Positions 1 to 8,479 of a stretch of 64,000 nt of DNA are shown here, piece after piece. The position numbers and the translations under genes were made by a program. Numbering within the stretch: position 1 is the first letter of the stretch; each line of letters starts with the position of its first letter. Below the pieces are notes generated by a model, which was not told the DNA's origin, searched no databases, and saw only the letters and a program-made list of their open reading frames with translations. Source of the stretch: Caldalkalibacillus uzonensis (GTDB lineage: Bacteria > Bacillota > Bacilli > Caldalkalibacillales > Caldalkalibacillaceae). The stretch is taken from contig NZ_JAUSUQ010000008.1 of assembly GCF_030814135.1 (NCBI RefSeq), positions 88,014 through 152,013 of the forward strand, in the 5' to 3' direction.

Positions 1-606
1 TTTAGTGAATTTTCCTTTGTCCAGGACATCCCTGAAGCAGAAGACCGCAAGTACCGCCTGGAGGGATTCTTGTACCCTGAAACATATGAAGTGTATAAGG
101 GAACCACGGAAGAAGACATTGTGCGCCTCCTTTTGGAACAGTTTGAAAAAGTGTTCAAAGAGGAATGGCATGGTGCCTTGGAAGAACACGGGATGACAGT
201 GTATGAAGCTGTCACGCTGGCCTCTATTATCGAGCGGGAGACTGTTGTGGATGAAGAACGGAAAAAGATCTCCGGCGTTCTTCATAACCGGCTTGAAGAG
301 GGAATGTTATTACAGGCTGATGCCACTGTGTTATATGCGTTAGGTGAACATAAGGAAAGAGTGTTATATCAGGATTTGGAAGTGGACAACCCCTATAACA
401 CTTATAAGTATCCCGGGCTGCCCCCCGGTCCGATTGCGAGTCCGGGTCTTCCATCCCTTGAAGCAGCCATCTTTCCTGCTAAGCATGATTACTTATTTTA
501 TGTCACTAAAAAAGATGGCAGCGGGACTCATTATTTTTCTAAAACCTATGCTGAGCATCGTCAGTACGACGAAAAAAGCCGGCGTCATCTTGACCAGGCT
601 GACTGA
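1..606 (+). CDS. mltG: Endolytic murein transglycosylase MltG, C-terminal part (5' end outside window)
   Basis: The reading frame is open from base 1, so the N-terminal membrane anchor and LysM-like part lie upstream. MltG (YceG/YrrL family) cuts nascent glycan strands next to the membrane and so ends peptidoglycan chain elongation. Seen here are the family motif LEGFLYPETY near the fragment start, the SIIERET motif that carries the catalytic Glu, and the LQADATVLYALG and YNTYKYPGLPPGPI segments. The gene is followed 15 bases later by yrrM, the same order as yrrL-yrrM in Bacillus subtilis. Function is assigned from family motifs. Confidence 0.95.
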   Translation, partial: FSEFSFVQDIPEAEDRKYRLEGFLYPETYEVYKGTTEEDIVRLLLEQFEKVFKEEWHGALEEHGMTVYEAVTLASIIERETVVDEERKKISGVLHNRLEEGMLLQADATVLYALGEHKERVLYQDLEVDNPYNTYKYPGLPPGPIASPGLPSLEAAIFPAKHDYLFYVTKKDGSGTHYFSKTYAEHRQYDEKSRRHLDQAD

Positions 607-621
607 GGAGAAAAAGAGCAA

Positions 622-1278
622 ATGGTAATTGATGCAAACTTGAAAGCCTATCTTCAGCAGTTGACACCGCTTGATGATCCCCTTTTGGCTGAAATGGAGG
701 CCGTAGCTCAAGAAAAAGGGATTCCTATTATTGAGCGCCCTTCCATTAAGTTAATACGAGTACTCTTACACACAAAATCAACCGTCCGGCGTATTTTGGA
801 AATTGGAACAGCCATCGGCTACTCTGCCATCTGGCTGGCCCAGTCTGCACCGGACGCTCATGTTGATACGATTGAAAAAGATAAGCAACGGGTGGTACAG
901 GCCCGTTCCTATATTGAGCGGGCAGGACTGGCCCAAAGAATCAGTGTTCATCATGCTGATGCCAAAACGTATGCACAACAGCTCCAACATCGGTATGATT
1001 GTATTTTTATTGACGCAGCCAAGGGGCAATACCGTCTCTTGTTCGAACAATACGCCACCAGATTAAACGACGGTGGCCTGATCATCTCGGACAATGTGTT
1101 TTTTCGGGGGGATGTGGCCGCTGAACAAATTCAAAATAAGCGTTTTCGTTCCCTGGTCAATAAATTAAAAGCTTACAACCAATGGCTGGCTGAACACCCC
1201 CGGTTTGAAACCAGTTTTGTGCCTATTGGTGACGGATTGGCCATCAGCAAGCTTAAAGCCGAATCACCTGAGAACTGA
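622..1278 (+). CDS. trmR: SAM-dependent O-methyltransferase (TrmR/YrrM family)
   Basis: This 218-residue class I methyltransferase belongs to the caffeoyl-CoA O-methyltransferase-like family. The SAM-binding motif EIGTAIGYSA sits near residue 60, followed by DTIEKD at the end of beta-2 and DCIFIDAAKGQY, the metal/SAM-binding acidic loop. In B. subtilis the orthologue at the same locus methylates 5-hydroxyuridine at tRNA position 34 (TrmR). That specific role is inferred from synteny (mltG upstream, udk-greA downstream) and family. The U32 peptidase genes yrrN and yrrO, which separate yrrM from udk in B. subtilis, are absent here. Confidence 0.88.
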   Translation: MVIDANLKAYLQQLTPLDDPLLAEMEAVAQEKGIPIIERPSIKLIRVLLHTKSTVRRILEIGTAIGYSAIWLAQSAPDAHVDTIEKDKQRVVQARSYIERAGLAQRISVHHADAKTYAQQLQHRYDCIFIDAAKGQYRLLFEQYATRLNDGGLIISDNVFFRGDVAAEQIQNKRFRSLVNKLKAYNQWLAEHPRFETSFVPIGDGLAISKLKAESPEN

Positions 1279-1301
1279 CTGATGAGGGAAGGAGATAGCA
1301 C

Positions 1302-1943
1302 ATGGTAAAGCCTGTTGTGATTGGTGTGGCCGGTGGATCTGGCTCAGGCAAAACGACGGTAGCCAGTGAGATTTTTCGCGCTTTTCCAGACCAGTCCATC
1401 TTAATCTTGGAACAGGATGCCTATTACAAGGATCAATCTCACCTGCCTTTTGAAGAAAGAATTAAAACCAATTATGACCACCCGCTTGCTTTTGATCATG
1501 ATTTGCTGGTTGAACATTTGGACCGTTTGTTGAACTACGAGGCTATCGACAAGCCGGTATATGATTATACCCGGCATACCCGGGCCAAAGAGACTGTCCG
1601 TGTAGAACCCAAGAATGTGATCATCCTTGAAGGCATATTAGTATTAGAGGACAGACGCTTAAGAGAGCGGATGGATATCAAGGTGTTTGTGGATACTGAT
1701 GCCGATGTAAGAATCATACGCCGTCTGATGAGGGATATTAAGGAGCGAGGCCGGACTATTGACTCGGTAGTTGAGCAATATTTGCAAGTGGTCAGACCCA
1801 TGCACAACCAGTTTATTGAACCAACCAAAAAATATGCAGATATCATCATTCCGGAGGGTGGCGAAAACCAAGTAGCCATAGATCTGATGGTTACCAAAAT
1901 AAAAACCATTTTACAGGAGCATGATTTGATTCAGACTCCATAA
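1302..1943 (+). CDS. udk: Uridine kinase
   Basis: This 213-residue kinase phosphorylates uridine or cytidine to the monophosphate using ATP or GTP, in pyrimidine salvage. The P-loop [12 protein letters not shown] is at residues 7-18. [17 protein letters not shown] and YDYTRHTR follow, which are the uridine kinase substrate-loop motifs, then [10 protein letters not shown] and a lid with [12 protein letters not shown]. Length is normal for the family. A good SD sequence (GAAGGAG, 7 bases from the ATG) supports the start. It lies between yrrM and greA, as in related Bacillaceae. Confidence 0.96.
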   Translation: MVKPVVIGVAGGSGSGKTTVASEIFRAFPDQSILILEQDAYYKDQSHLPFEERIKTNYDHPLAFDHDLLVEHLDRLLNYEAIDKPVYDYTRHTRAKETVRVEPKNVIILEGILVLEDRRLRERMDIKVFVDTDADVRIIRRLMRDIKERGRTIDSVVEQYLQVVRPMHNQFIEPTKKYADIIIPEGGENQVAIDLMVTKIKTILQEHDLIQTP

Positions 1944-1965
1944 CAACTAAAGGGGGAAGACGAGT

Positions 1966-2442
1966 ATGGCGGAAAAAGAAACGCTTGTCACGGAAGAAGG
2001 TTTGCAAAAGTTAAAGGATGAATTGGACTATTTGATTACTGTCAAGCGGCCGGAAGTTGTGGAAAAGATTAAAATTGCCCGCAGTTACGGAGACTTGAGT
2101 GAGAACTCGGAGTATGATGCGGCACGGGATGAACAAGCTTTTGTGGAGTCACGCATTCAGCAGTTGCAGAAAATGATTCGCAACGCCAAAATTATTGACA
2201 CTTCCCAATATGATGGAGATGTGGTTACCGTCGGAAAAACGGTGGTGTTTCAGGAACTGCCGGACGGTGAACAGGAGGAATATACGATTGTGGGCCGCAC
2301 TGAAGCGGACCCCTTGTCAGGCAAGATTTCCAATGATTCCCCCATGGCCAAGGGCTTGCTGGGCAAAAGAGTGGGAGATACAGTCACGATTCATACGCCT
2401 GGAGGGGATATTGAGGTTAAGATTTTAGAAATAAGAGTGTAG
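1966..2442 (+). CDS. greA: Transcription elongation factor GreA
   Basis: GreA binds the secondary channel of RNA polymerase and stimulates cleavage of backtracked RNA. The 158-residue product has the N-terminal coiled coil with the acidic tip residues ([14 protein letters not shown], residues about 44-57) and the C-terminal FKBP-like domain ([26 protein letters not shown]). Both length and motifs are standard. A strong Rho-independent terminator follows at 2502-2533, so this ends the mltG-yrrM-udk-greA block. Confidence 0.97.
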   Translation: MAEKETLVTEEGLQKLKDELDYLITVKRPEVVEKIKIARSYGDLSENSEYDAARDEQAFVESRIQQLQKMIRNAKIIDTSQYDGDVVTVGKTVVFQELPDGEQEEYTIVGRTEADPLSGKISNDSPMAKGLLGKRVGDTVTIHTPGGDIEVKILEIRV

Positions 2443-2501
2443 TCCGTTGGCCCGTAATAAGTAAGTGATTATATCAAGTGTCAATCAAGCAGTGATTTTG
2501 T

Positions 2502-2533
2502 AAACGTCAGGTTTATGCCTGACGTTTTTTTTT
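2502..2533 (+). terminator. Rho-independent terminator after greA
   Basis: A perfect 10-bp stem (AAACGTCAGG and CCTGACGTTT, six-base loop) runs into a long T tract. It also shows that an in-frame ATG at 2515 cannot be the start of the following penicillin-binding protein gene. Confidence 0.92.
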
Positions 2534-2583
2534 GTTCTTTCCTGTCCAAAATGGGAGTAGAGCGATGTTCAAGGGGGAGTATA

Positions 2584-4407
2584 ATGAAAAGCGTCAGTTT
2601 TAAGAGACTGGTATGGTTGTTGCTGCTCATGACGGGGGGTTTAGGACTGCTTCTTGTACGGCTGGCCTATGTCCAGTTGATCGATACGGAAGGTTTTTCC
2701 AAGCACCAGATTAATTTGATCAAGCAGGCTGTCGGGCAAAGACAGCAACAACTGGTACTAGACAGCGGACGGGGAGAAATCACGGACAGATATGGGAAGA
2801 GTTTAACCGGTGAAACGGCGTATGTACTTGTCTTATTTCCCTTATCCCAAAAGAATGACAACCATGATGAACAACTTCAACAACTAGCCGGGATATTGAA
2901 GGTTCCCTTTGAACAATTGAAAGCTGAGCTGGATGGTCTCTCTGAGCCACGGGTGTACAAGCAATATGGACAAATGGTGTATATCACGGAAAGTCAGGCA
3001 GAAACCATTAATCAATTGGGTATTCCCGGTGTTTTGGGGTTGCCTTATGAACTTCGCTATCCCCCCGATCAGCGCATAGCCAGCCATCTGCTTGGCTATC
3101 TGGGGGAAAATCCGGACTTTGTCCGGCAGGCATTTGCCGAGGAGTTGGCTCAAGGGGTTTTAACAGAAAACAGCAAGGTGGGTATTAGCGGTTTGGAGCG
3201 GACCTTCCAGCCTTTCCTGCAAGGTACAGGTCCTACCATACTAGCCTACTATGTGGATGGCAGAGGTTTTCCACTGCAAGGCCTAGGCTTGAAATATATG
3301 GCCCAAGACAATCCTTTTTATCCGTTGGTGCTGGAGACAACACTTGATGCTGATTTGCAGCAGCAGGTGGAACAGGTTTTGGATAGGAGGGGTGTAGATC
3401 AGGGGGCGGTGGTTATTCTGGATCAAGAGACTAGTGAAATTCTAGCGCTGGCCAGCCGGCCACATGTGGTGCGTGATCACCCCAGCCACCCTTCCTGGCG
3501 TAATATAGCTTTGAACCGTTATCCCCCGGGCTCTGTGTTTAAAATTGTCATCGCTGCGGCCGCCTTGGAAGAGGAAGCAGCTACCCTTGACTCCCGTTAC
3601 GAATGCCCAGGGGTATTGGCAGGGACACAGTTTCACTGCTGGAAAGAGGATGGGCATGGCTCCCTGACCTTTGCTGAGGCTTTCTATCAGTCCTGCAACA
3701 TTGTCTTTGGCCAATTGGCGATTGAACTTGGAGCAGAAACGTTAGAAAGGTATGCCCGTAAACTGGGCTTAATCGACTACAACGGCTGGCATGCGGATGC
3801 TGTGTATCACTTGTCAGATTTTCACCAGCTGGATAGGGAAGAGCAAGGACAGGTTTTTGCCCCGGACCGGCCCGAACACGAAAAAAACGATGACCTGTAT
3901 TTGTTAAGGACAGGCATCGGCCAATTAGATGTTCAGCTGACCCCTTTGGCCGTGGCTAATATGATGGCCACCATTACTAGAGGGGGGTTAAAGTATCAAG
4001 TCAAAGCTGTAAACAGGATCACTTACCAAACCGGTGGTTCGTTTTACAATTTCCCCGCACAACGCTTGCCTGGTCCATCCATCTCTCCCTATACCGCCTA
4101 CCAGTTGCAAAAATTATTGGCAGGGGTTGTGCAGGAGGGAACGGCACAAGCCCTAAATGACAGACCGTGGCAAGCAGCAGGGAAGACAGGTACAGCGCAA
4201 GCAAACGGGGGTCCTTTTTCAGCCCAGGCCGCTTTAAACCATCACTGGTTTGCTGGTTATTACCCTGCAAACCACCCTCGGTACACCATTACTGTCTTGG
4301 CCTTAAATCAGCCAGAGAACACAGCTAATCTTGCTCTCGCTGTGTTTGCCGATGTGGTGGATTGGCTGGAGGGACGGGAAGCGAGAAAAGCGGGCACTAA
4401 CGGTTAG
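2584..4407 (+). CDS. pbpI: Class B penicillin-binding protein (PbpI/YrrR-like transpeptidase)
   Basis: This 607-residue D,D-transpeptidase cross-links peptidoglycan outside the membrane. An N-terminal membrane segment (about residues 9-27) is followed by a dimerisation/pedestal domain with RGEITDRYGKSL and by the transpeptidase domain. The active-site motifs are SVFK (Ser at about residue 317), SCN (about 370) and KTGT (Lys at about 534). Start: an ATG at 2515 lies inside the greA terminator, whereas the ATG at 2584 follows AGGGGGAG at good spacing and opens the membrane anchor. The place after greA matches yrrR (pbpI) of B. subtilis. The family is certain; orthology to pbpI rests on position. 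Confidence 0.88.
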   Translation: MKSVSFKRLVWLLLLMTGGLGLLLVRLAYVQLIDTEGFSKHQINLIKQAVGQRQQQLVLDSGRGEITDRYGKSLTGETAYVLVLFPLSQKNDNHDEQLQQLAGILKVPFEQLKAELDGLSEPRVYKQYGQMVYITESQAETINQLGIPGVLGLPYELRYPPDQRIASHLLGYLGENPDFVRQAFAEELAQGVLTENSKVGISGLERTFQPFLQGTGPTILAYYVDGRGFPLQGLGLKYMAQDNPFYPLVLETTLDADLQQQVEQVLDRRGVDQGAVVILDQETSEILALASRPHVVRDHPSHPSWRNIALNRYPPGSVFKIVIAAAALEEEAATLDSRYECPGVLAGTQFHCWKEDGHGSLTFAEAFYQSCNIVFGQLAIELGAETLERYARKLGLIDYNGWHADAVYHLSDFHQLDREEQGQVFAPDRPEHEKNDDLYLLRTGIGQLDVQLTPLAVANMMATITRGGLKYQVKAVNRITYQTGGSFYNFPAQRLPGPSISPYTAYQLQKLLAGVVQEGTAQALNDRPWQAAGKTGTAQANGGPFSAQAALNHHWFAGYYPANHPRYTITVLALNQPENTANLALAVFADVVDWLEGREARKAGTNG

Positions 4408-4655
4408 CTTGCTTGTTTTGTTCTCTTCCGCTCCAGCAAGCGGTCAATAACGTAACCCAGGAGAAAGTAAAATCCGATGGTTAAAGCATAAACAAACAGC
4501 GGATTGACTGTATAAACTTCCCGGTACATTTCAATCACCCAGGCCGGGATGCTGACAAAAAAGAATAGAAGATTATCCCGGTCAAATCCAAAGTAATTAA
4601 ACAAGCAAACCAGAACAGCGCCTAAGGTTAACCAAAAACGAAACGTACGCAACAA
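4404..4655 (-). CDS. Small two-helix membrane protein of unknown function
   Basis: The product is about 83 residues with two or three hydrophobic stretches (LTLGAVLVCLF, LLFFFVSIPAW, FVYALTIGFYFLLGYVI) and a basic C-terminus (LLERKRTKQ). I do not recognise the family. The start is taken as TTG at 4655 because GGAGGGG lies six bases upstream, while the longer frame to 4733 has no ribosome site. It converges with the penicillin-binding protein gene and overlaps its end by four bases. Confidence 0.6.
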   Translation of the reverse strand: MLRTFRFWLTLGAVLVCLFNYFGFDRDNLLFFFVSIPAWVIEMYREVYTVNPLFVYALTIGFYFLLGYVIDRLLERKRTKQAS

Positions 4656-4761
4656 GGCTGTCCCCTCCAACTCCGTATGGTGTCGCCCTTCAAATTTTAT
4701 ATTTACGGTTAGGATAAGCGGAAATAGCCGCAATTATACAAGTGCTGGCGTGGAACAAAGA

Positions 4762-4790
4762 AAGCCCTGCGCTGTCATGGCACAGGGCTT
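4762..4790 (-). terminator. Terminator after the oxidase operon
   Basis: The arms AAGCCCTG and CAGGGCTT pair, with two further inner pairs. Read on the minus strand, the hairpin is followed by TTTCTTTGTT. It lies 45 bases beyond the oxidase subunit I stop. Confidence 0.7.
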
Positions 4791-4834
4791 GTTAGATTGG
4801 TCAACACTGAAATGAGAAATGATGTCTCAGGCCA

Positions 4835-6505
4835 TTACCACGGTCTAAACGGGGGTGACCCAGGAGGTGCGTTTTGAATCATATCCATTAACGGGACAGT
4901 GTAAGCAACAAGGATTAAGGCGACAGCCAGCGCCACCCACAGTTTCCAGTTTTCCAGCAGGGGAGGCGTTTTGCTGGCATCACTCGACACTTCTCCAATG
5001 GGGAATTCGGTTTGCTCCTTGGGGGCCAAAAAGGCTAGCTGAATCACATTATAAATCATCAGCAAGGCAGCGATAAACAGAATCACGCCCCCGATGGACA
5101 TGGTCGCCTGATTAGCAAACATTCCCTCCAGCCACTGAAGGGCTGTCGGGTGATCCTGATAGGTGGTAAACGCTGTCCGGCGGGGTGCGCCGAGCAATCC
5201 TAAGAGATGCATGGCACCCGACATGAAGAACATACCCACCGCCCACAAGATGGTTTGGATCATGCCCAGGCGGTTGACAGAGGGTGTCAACCGGCGTCCC
5301 GTCAAGACTGGAATCAGCCAATAGGAGATGCCAAAGAAGGTCAGCAATACGGTTGTGCCAACGGTTAAGTGAAAGTGTCCCACGACCCACAGGGTATTGT
5401 GCACTACCGCATTCATCTGGTGACTGGCGTTGATGATACCTCCAGCACCTGCTGGGATAAAGGTCAGCATGGCGATGAAGGGAGCAAAGAAACGCACATC
5501 ATTCCAGGGCAGCTTTTTCCACCAGCTAAATAACCCGGTTGCTCCTTTGGCCCGTCCTGTGATTTCAAAGGTGGCAAAGATGGAAAAGGCGGTTAACAAG
5601 GAGGGCACGACAACGGCAAATGTTAATACCGTCTGAATATACTTCCAGAACGGTGAAATCCCGGCCTCCATCAATTGGTGGTGGAAGCCGACAGGAATGG
5701 ACAATAACAAGAACAAGATAAAGGCTAGGCGGGCCAGCGAATCGCTGAATAGTCTGCCGCCAATAATTTTGGGAATCACAATATACCAGGCCATATAAGC
5801 AGGCAACAGCCAGAAATAAACAAGTGGATGGCCGAAATACCAGAACAGGGTACGGCTCAGCAGGACATTTACCCGTTCGCTGATGCCAAGAGACCACGGT
5901 AAGAGTTGAAGCAGGACAGTTGCCGCTACGCCAATGGTTGCGACGATCCACAGCAAGATGGTGGCGACGGTCATAAAACCAAACAGGGGGGTTAACTGTC
6001 CCGGATTTTCCCGCTTCCAGTTAAAGTAGTGGGCCAATAAGGCACCGCCGGCAACCCATGTTCCAACCACAAACAGGGTAAGTCCCAGATAAAACAGTGG
6101 ATGTGCTTGCAAAGGAGCGTAGAACGTATATAAGACCGTTCCTTCATTGAGCAGGACCATGATCGTGGTCAGCACCGTACCAAGGGTTAAGACAAGGAAC
6201 CCAATCCAGCCCGTTTTCCGGTATTTATCCGGGAAAGCGCCCAGTGTTTTACTCATGCCCGCATTAAGGAAGGCAAAAATAAAGTAGGTTGTAAATACAA
6301 GAGCCAATAATAAACCGTGAGCGGTGAGGACTTGGTAATAGTTAATGCCGGCCGGCAAGTCGATGAATCCCGCCCGTTGCAATCCTTGAACCACACCAGC
6401 TATAGCACCGATCAGAAAAGCCGTAAAAGCGACATAGATATAAGCCATACTCAGTTTGGCATCGGAGGGATTCACTTCTGTTCCCGCTTTCACTTTGGCT
6501 ATCAT
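4835..6505 (-). CDS. cbaA: ba3-type cytochrome c oxidase subunit I
   Basis: This is the catalytic subunit (556 residues, about 13 membrane helices) of a B-family heme-copper oxidase, which reduces O2 to water and pumps protons. Visible ligands are His63 and His379 (low-spin heme), His377 (heme a3, in GHFHL), and His226 with Tyr230 in the HPLVY cross-link motif plus His275/His276 (CuB). The sequence pattern is that of Thermus-type ba3 rather than the SoxB/CtaD type of caa3 oxidases. The start overlaps the subunit II stop by four bases (ATGA), which indicates translational coupling. Such oxidases have high oxygen affinity and usually serve at low oxygen. Confidence 0.95.
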   Translation of the reverse strand: MIAKVKAGTEVNPSDAKLSMAYIYVAFTAFLIGAIAGVVQGLQRAGFIDLPAGINYYQVLTAHGLLLALVFTTYFIFAFLNAGMSKTLGAFPDKYRKTGWIGFLVLTLGTVLTTIMVLLNEGTVLYTFYAPLQAHPLFYLGLTLFVVGTWVAGGALLAHYFNWKRENPGQLTPLFGFMTVATILLWIVATIGVAATVLLQLLPWSLGISERVNVLLSRTLFWYFGHPLVYFWLLPAYMAWYIVIPKIIGGRLFSDSLARLAFILFLLLSIPVGFHHQLMEAGISPFWKYIQTVLTFAVVVPSLLTAFSIFATFEITGRAKGATGLFSWWKKLPWNDVRFFAPFIAMLTFIPAGAGGIINASHQMNAVVHNTLWVVGHFHLTVGTTVLLTFFGISYWLIPVLTGRRLTPSVNRLGMIQTILWAVGMFFMSGAMHLLGLLGAPRRTAFTTYQDHPTALQWLEGMFANQATMSIGGVILFIAALLMIYNVIQLAFLAPKEQTEFPIGEVSSDASKTPPLLENWKLWVALAVALILVAYTVPLMDMIQNAPPGSPPFRPW

Positions 6506-6975
6506 TGTTCAATCACCTCGATTGTCATTTGCATGTAGTGGTGGCCAGCGCCACAGTATTCGTTACATAACACTAAATAAGAACCTGGTTCGGTGAAGGT
6601 GTGTCTCGCCTGGTTGACGTGGCCAGGAGTGACCATCATGTTCACATTGGTACCGGGAATGGTGAAACTGTGTATGACATCCTCGCTGGTCACTTCGAAG
6701 ATTACGGTGGCTCCTGCAGGTACTTCAATGACATTAGGGCGGTAGCCGAAGGTCATAGCCACAATATTGGCCACATACGTTTGATCATCAATTTGAACAA
6801 GCCCCGGATCATCAAATGGGGGCGTTTCACTTACGTTGAGCGGGTCAACAACCGCATCGTGACTGGGCGGGTACTGTCCCATGGCAAAGGCACCGACACC
6901 TAAAACAGATAAAAAGACAATTAATGTGCCAATTCCGAAATAGAGCCAATATTTTTCATAACGATGAAGATGCAT
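6502..6975 (-). CDS. cbaB: ba3-type cytochrome c oxidase subunit II
   Basis: This 157-residue subunit has one N-terminal membrane anchor (about residues 9-30) and an extracytoplasmic cupredoxin domain holding the binuclear CuA centre, which takes electrons from cytochrome c. The copper ligands are all present: His102, Cys137, Glu139 (backbone), Cys141, His145 and Met148, in CNEYCGAGHHYM. The short single-anchor form is typical of ba3 oxidases. An AAGGAGG ribosome site is 10 bases upstream. It is cotranscribed with subunit I downstream and subunit 2A upstream. Confidence 0.95.
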   Translation of the reverse strand: MHLHRYEKYWLYFGIGTLIVFLSVLGVGAFAMGQYPPSHDAVVDPLNVSETPPFDDPGLVQIDDQTYVANIVAMTFGYRPNVIEVPAGATVIFEVTSEDVIHSFTIPGTNVNMMVTPGHVNQARHTFTEPGSYLVLCNEYCGAGHHYMQMTIEVIEQ

Positions 6976-6998
6976 CGGTCATAAACCTCCTTATCTGG

Positions 6999-7169
6999 TT
7001 ATGAGCGTGACAGAAAGAGTGCAAAAACGGCCAGCCAGCTAATGACAATAAACAGACCCAGGCCAAACACGGAGAATAATGTTCCTTTCAGGGATGTATC
7101 CGTTTCCGTTTCTTGCCGGATGGAAGTTACATTTTGCTTCTTACTGGTCTCCAAGTCAGGGCGTGCCAT
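6999..7169 (-). CDS. ba3 oxidase subunit 2A (single-helix small subunit)
   Basis: This short gene encodes 56 residues and is easily missed by ORF callers. The ATG at 7169 has AAAGGAG about nine bases upstream. The product starts MARPDLETSK, is polar for about 30 residues, then has one hydrophobic helix (LFSVFGLGLFIVISWLAVFA) and ends LFLSRS. In Thermus ba3 oxidase, subunit IIa is such a single helix and fills the place of the second subunit II helix that this oxidase type lacks. Position directly upstream of subunit II and topology support that role; sequence identity to known 2A proteins was not tested. Confidence 0.82.
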   Translation of the reverse strand: MARPDLETSKKQNVTSIRQETETDTSLKGTLFSVFGLGLFIVISWLAVFALFLSRS

Positions 7170-7202
7170 GGTACCTACTCCTTTCCTTTGTTTTACATTT
7201 AA

Positions 7203-7245
7203 ATCATAGCGCTAAGATGCCCTTAAGCATGTGATATATGTCACA
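7203..7245 (-). promoter_or_regulatory. Predicted Fnr/Crp-type activated promoter of the ba3 oxidase operon
   Basis: A perfect TGTGA-N6-TCACA palindrome lies at 7230-7245. On the minus strand a -10-like TATGAT lies at 7208-7203. If transcription starts about seven bases further on (near 7196), the palindrome is centred at about -41.5, the standard class II position for Fnr/Crp activators. No good -35 hexamer is needed at such promoters and none is seen. The regulator gene is not in this window. Confidence 0.7.
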
Positions 7246-7320
7246 ATCAATGGGAGTATGCACCAAATGTCATGATATTGTCAAAATTCCATGCCAAATA
7301 AAGGACAAGCAACGTGAAAT

Positions 7321-7386
7321 CAAAAAGGACCATCAGCTGCCTGGCTTGCAACCATCTTGTGATCAGCAGTCAGGCAGGTGACAGTC
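7321..7386 (-). terminator. Terminator after the phosphosulfolactate synthase gene
   Basis: This is an extended imperfect hairpin: GGAC and CTGCCTG in the left arm pair with CAGGCAG and GTCC in the right arm. On the minus strand it is followed by CTTTTTG. It lies just beyond the stop at 7409. Confidence 0.55.
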
Positions 7387-7408
7387 CTCTAATGTTCAAC
7401 AAACCATT

Positions 7409-8191
7409 TTACTCTCCCGCTGCACATTCTTCAAATAGATACAGAGTGTCAGACCTTAAGCCCAGTCTTAGGGTTTCTACAGAAATAATGTCTCCAAAGG
7501 GGATATTGGCCAAATTAACGTTCGTTCCAAACTTCCTGATAAAGTAAGTTTGCAGCTGTTTGTTCGGAGCTTCAAAGATGAGGCGGTTTATATCCACATC
7601 CGCTTCAATCAGCTCCTCGATCAGACCATGTCTTAACTCTCCATTTTCTCTGCATATTCCGCTTGTTCCGCTTTCCCTTGCCTCGGTGATTACCATCGCT
7701 GCTCCTGCTTGTAAGTCCTCTTCGATATACTCAATCCACCTGGAAGGATGGAGCTCCCGGGATCGTTGCTGGTCCTTATATCCCACTTCACTGAAAACGG
7801 TGAACTCATGAGCAAAATCAGCAATGAAACTGGCTTTATCCCTGTTGCTCAGCGGAACCGTGCCATTTGAGATCTCAACATGCTGGCAGCCGTGCTGGAG
7901 GCAGAAATGATAATAATCCGTTACTTTTTTCTGCAGCAGGAACTTCTCAAACAAAGTTCCCCCAAAAAAGAAAGCCACGTTATTGACTCTCAAACAGCCT
8001 ATCTTTTCTTCAAGACAGTCGGAGACAAGGGAAGTTCCCCAGCCAAATTTGACAAAATCAATATAGCCGGCGTGGGTGCTGATGACGTCCTTGAAGTAAC
8101 CGACAGGCATCCCCTTATCAATAACTATGGTTAACCCGCATGTTCTGGGTTTAGCTGGCCTGGGTGGCAAGGATAATGAATGCTGATTCAT
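7409..8191 (-). CDS. Phosphosulfolactate synthase (ComA/YitD family)
   Basis: The product (about 260 residues) is a TIM-barrel enzyme that adds sulfite to phosphoenolpyruvate to give 3-phosphosulfolactate. This is the first step towards coenzyme M in archaea and towards the spore compound sulfolactate in Bacillus. Seen are TIVIDKG and YIDFVKFGWGTS near the N-terminus, GGTLFEKF, QHVEISNGT, and the ARESGTSGI and IFEAPNKQLQ segments typical of the family. The ATG at 8191 is preferred because GGAAGGAG lies upstream, though at 12-base spacing; a GTG at 8239 is possible. No phosphatase or dehydrogenase of the pathway is nearby. Confidence 0.85.
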   Translation of the reverse strand: MNQHSLSLPPRPAKPRTCGLTIVIDKGMPVGYFKDVISTHAGYIDFVKFGWGTSLVSDCLEEKIGCLRVNNVAFFFGGTLFEKFLLQKKVTDYYHFCLQHGCQHVEISNGTVPLSNRDKASFIADFAHEFTVFSEVGYKDQQRSRELHPSRWIEYIEEDLQAGAAMVITEARESGTSGICRENGELRHGLIEELIEADVDINRLIFEAPNKQLQTYFIRKFGTNVNLANIPFGDIISVETLRLGLRSDTLYLFEECAAGE

Positions 8192-8335
8192 AACAGATAA
8201 GCACTCCTTCCTGGGCATCTGCCCCATCTTAGCTAGCACATTTTATTCTGCTGGACAGCAAGTGGTTCCAGTTACAAACAGCATTTCAATCATGAAGTGA
8301 CCAAAAAAATTGCACTCTTGAACTTACAAAATCTA

Positions 8336-8352
8336 TGTCAAATTATCTTACA
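8336..8352 (+). promoter_or_regulatory. TnrA/GlnR-type operator upstream of amt
   Basis: The sequence TGTCA-N7-TTACA matches the TGTNA-N7-TNACA consensus of the B. subtilis nitrogen regulators TnrA and GlnR at every fixed position. It lies 128 bases upstream of the amt start. Possible -10 hexamers follow at 8374-8379 and 8387-8392, which would put the box centre at about -42 or -55. The rest of 8192-8479 is AT-rich and holds no gene. Confidence 0.75.
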
Positions 8353-8479
8353 GATTAGTTGCGACATAACGACTAAGATGTGAAAATATAACTAACGTTA
8401 TATGTTAACTATATTTACGTTAAATGGGCGGTGCGACGTGTGCTGCTCATGTAAAACAAAGAAAGGAGTTGGATCGGAA

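Noticed and set aside
2515..2583. Upstream ATG extending the penicillin-binding protein gene by 23 codons
   Set aside because: It lies within the right half of the greA terminator; the ATG at 2584 has a proper SD and opens the membrane anchor.
8394..8421. Near-palindrome around GTTAAC upstream of amt
   Set aside because: The arms differ in length and pairing is broken by AT-rich runs; probably chance in an AT-rich promoter region.
8402..8479. Longer start for amt
   Set aside because: The extra 26 residues are Cys-rich and unlike Amt N-termini, and the stretch overlaps likely promoter elements; the ATG at 8480 has AAAGGAGT.
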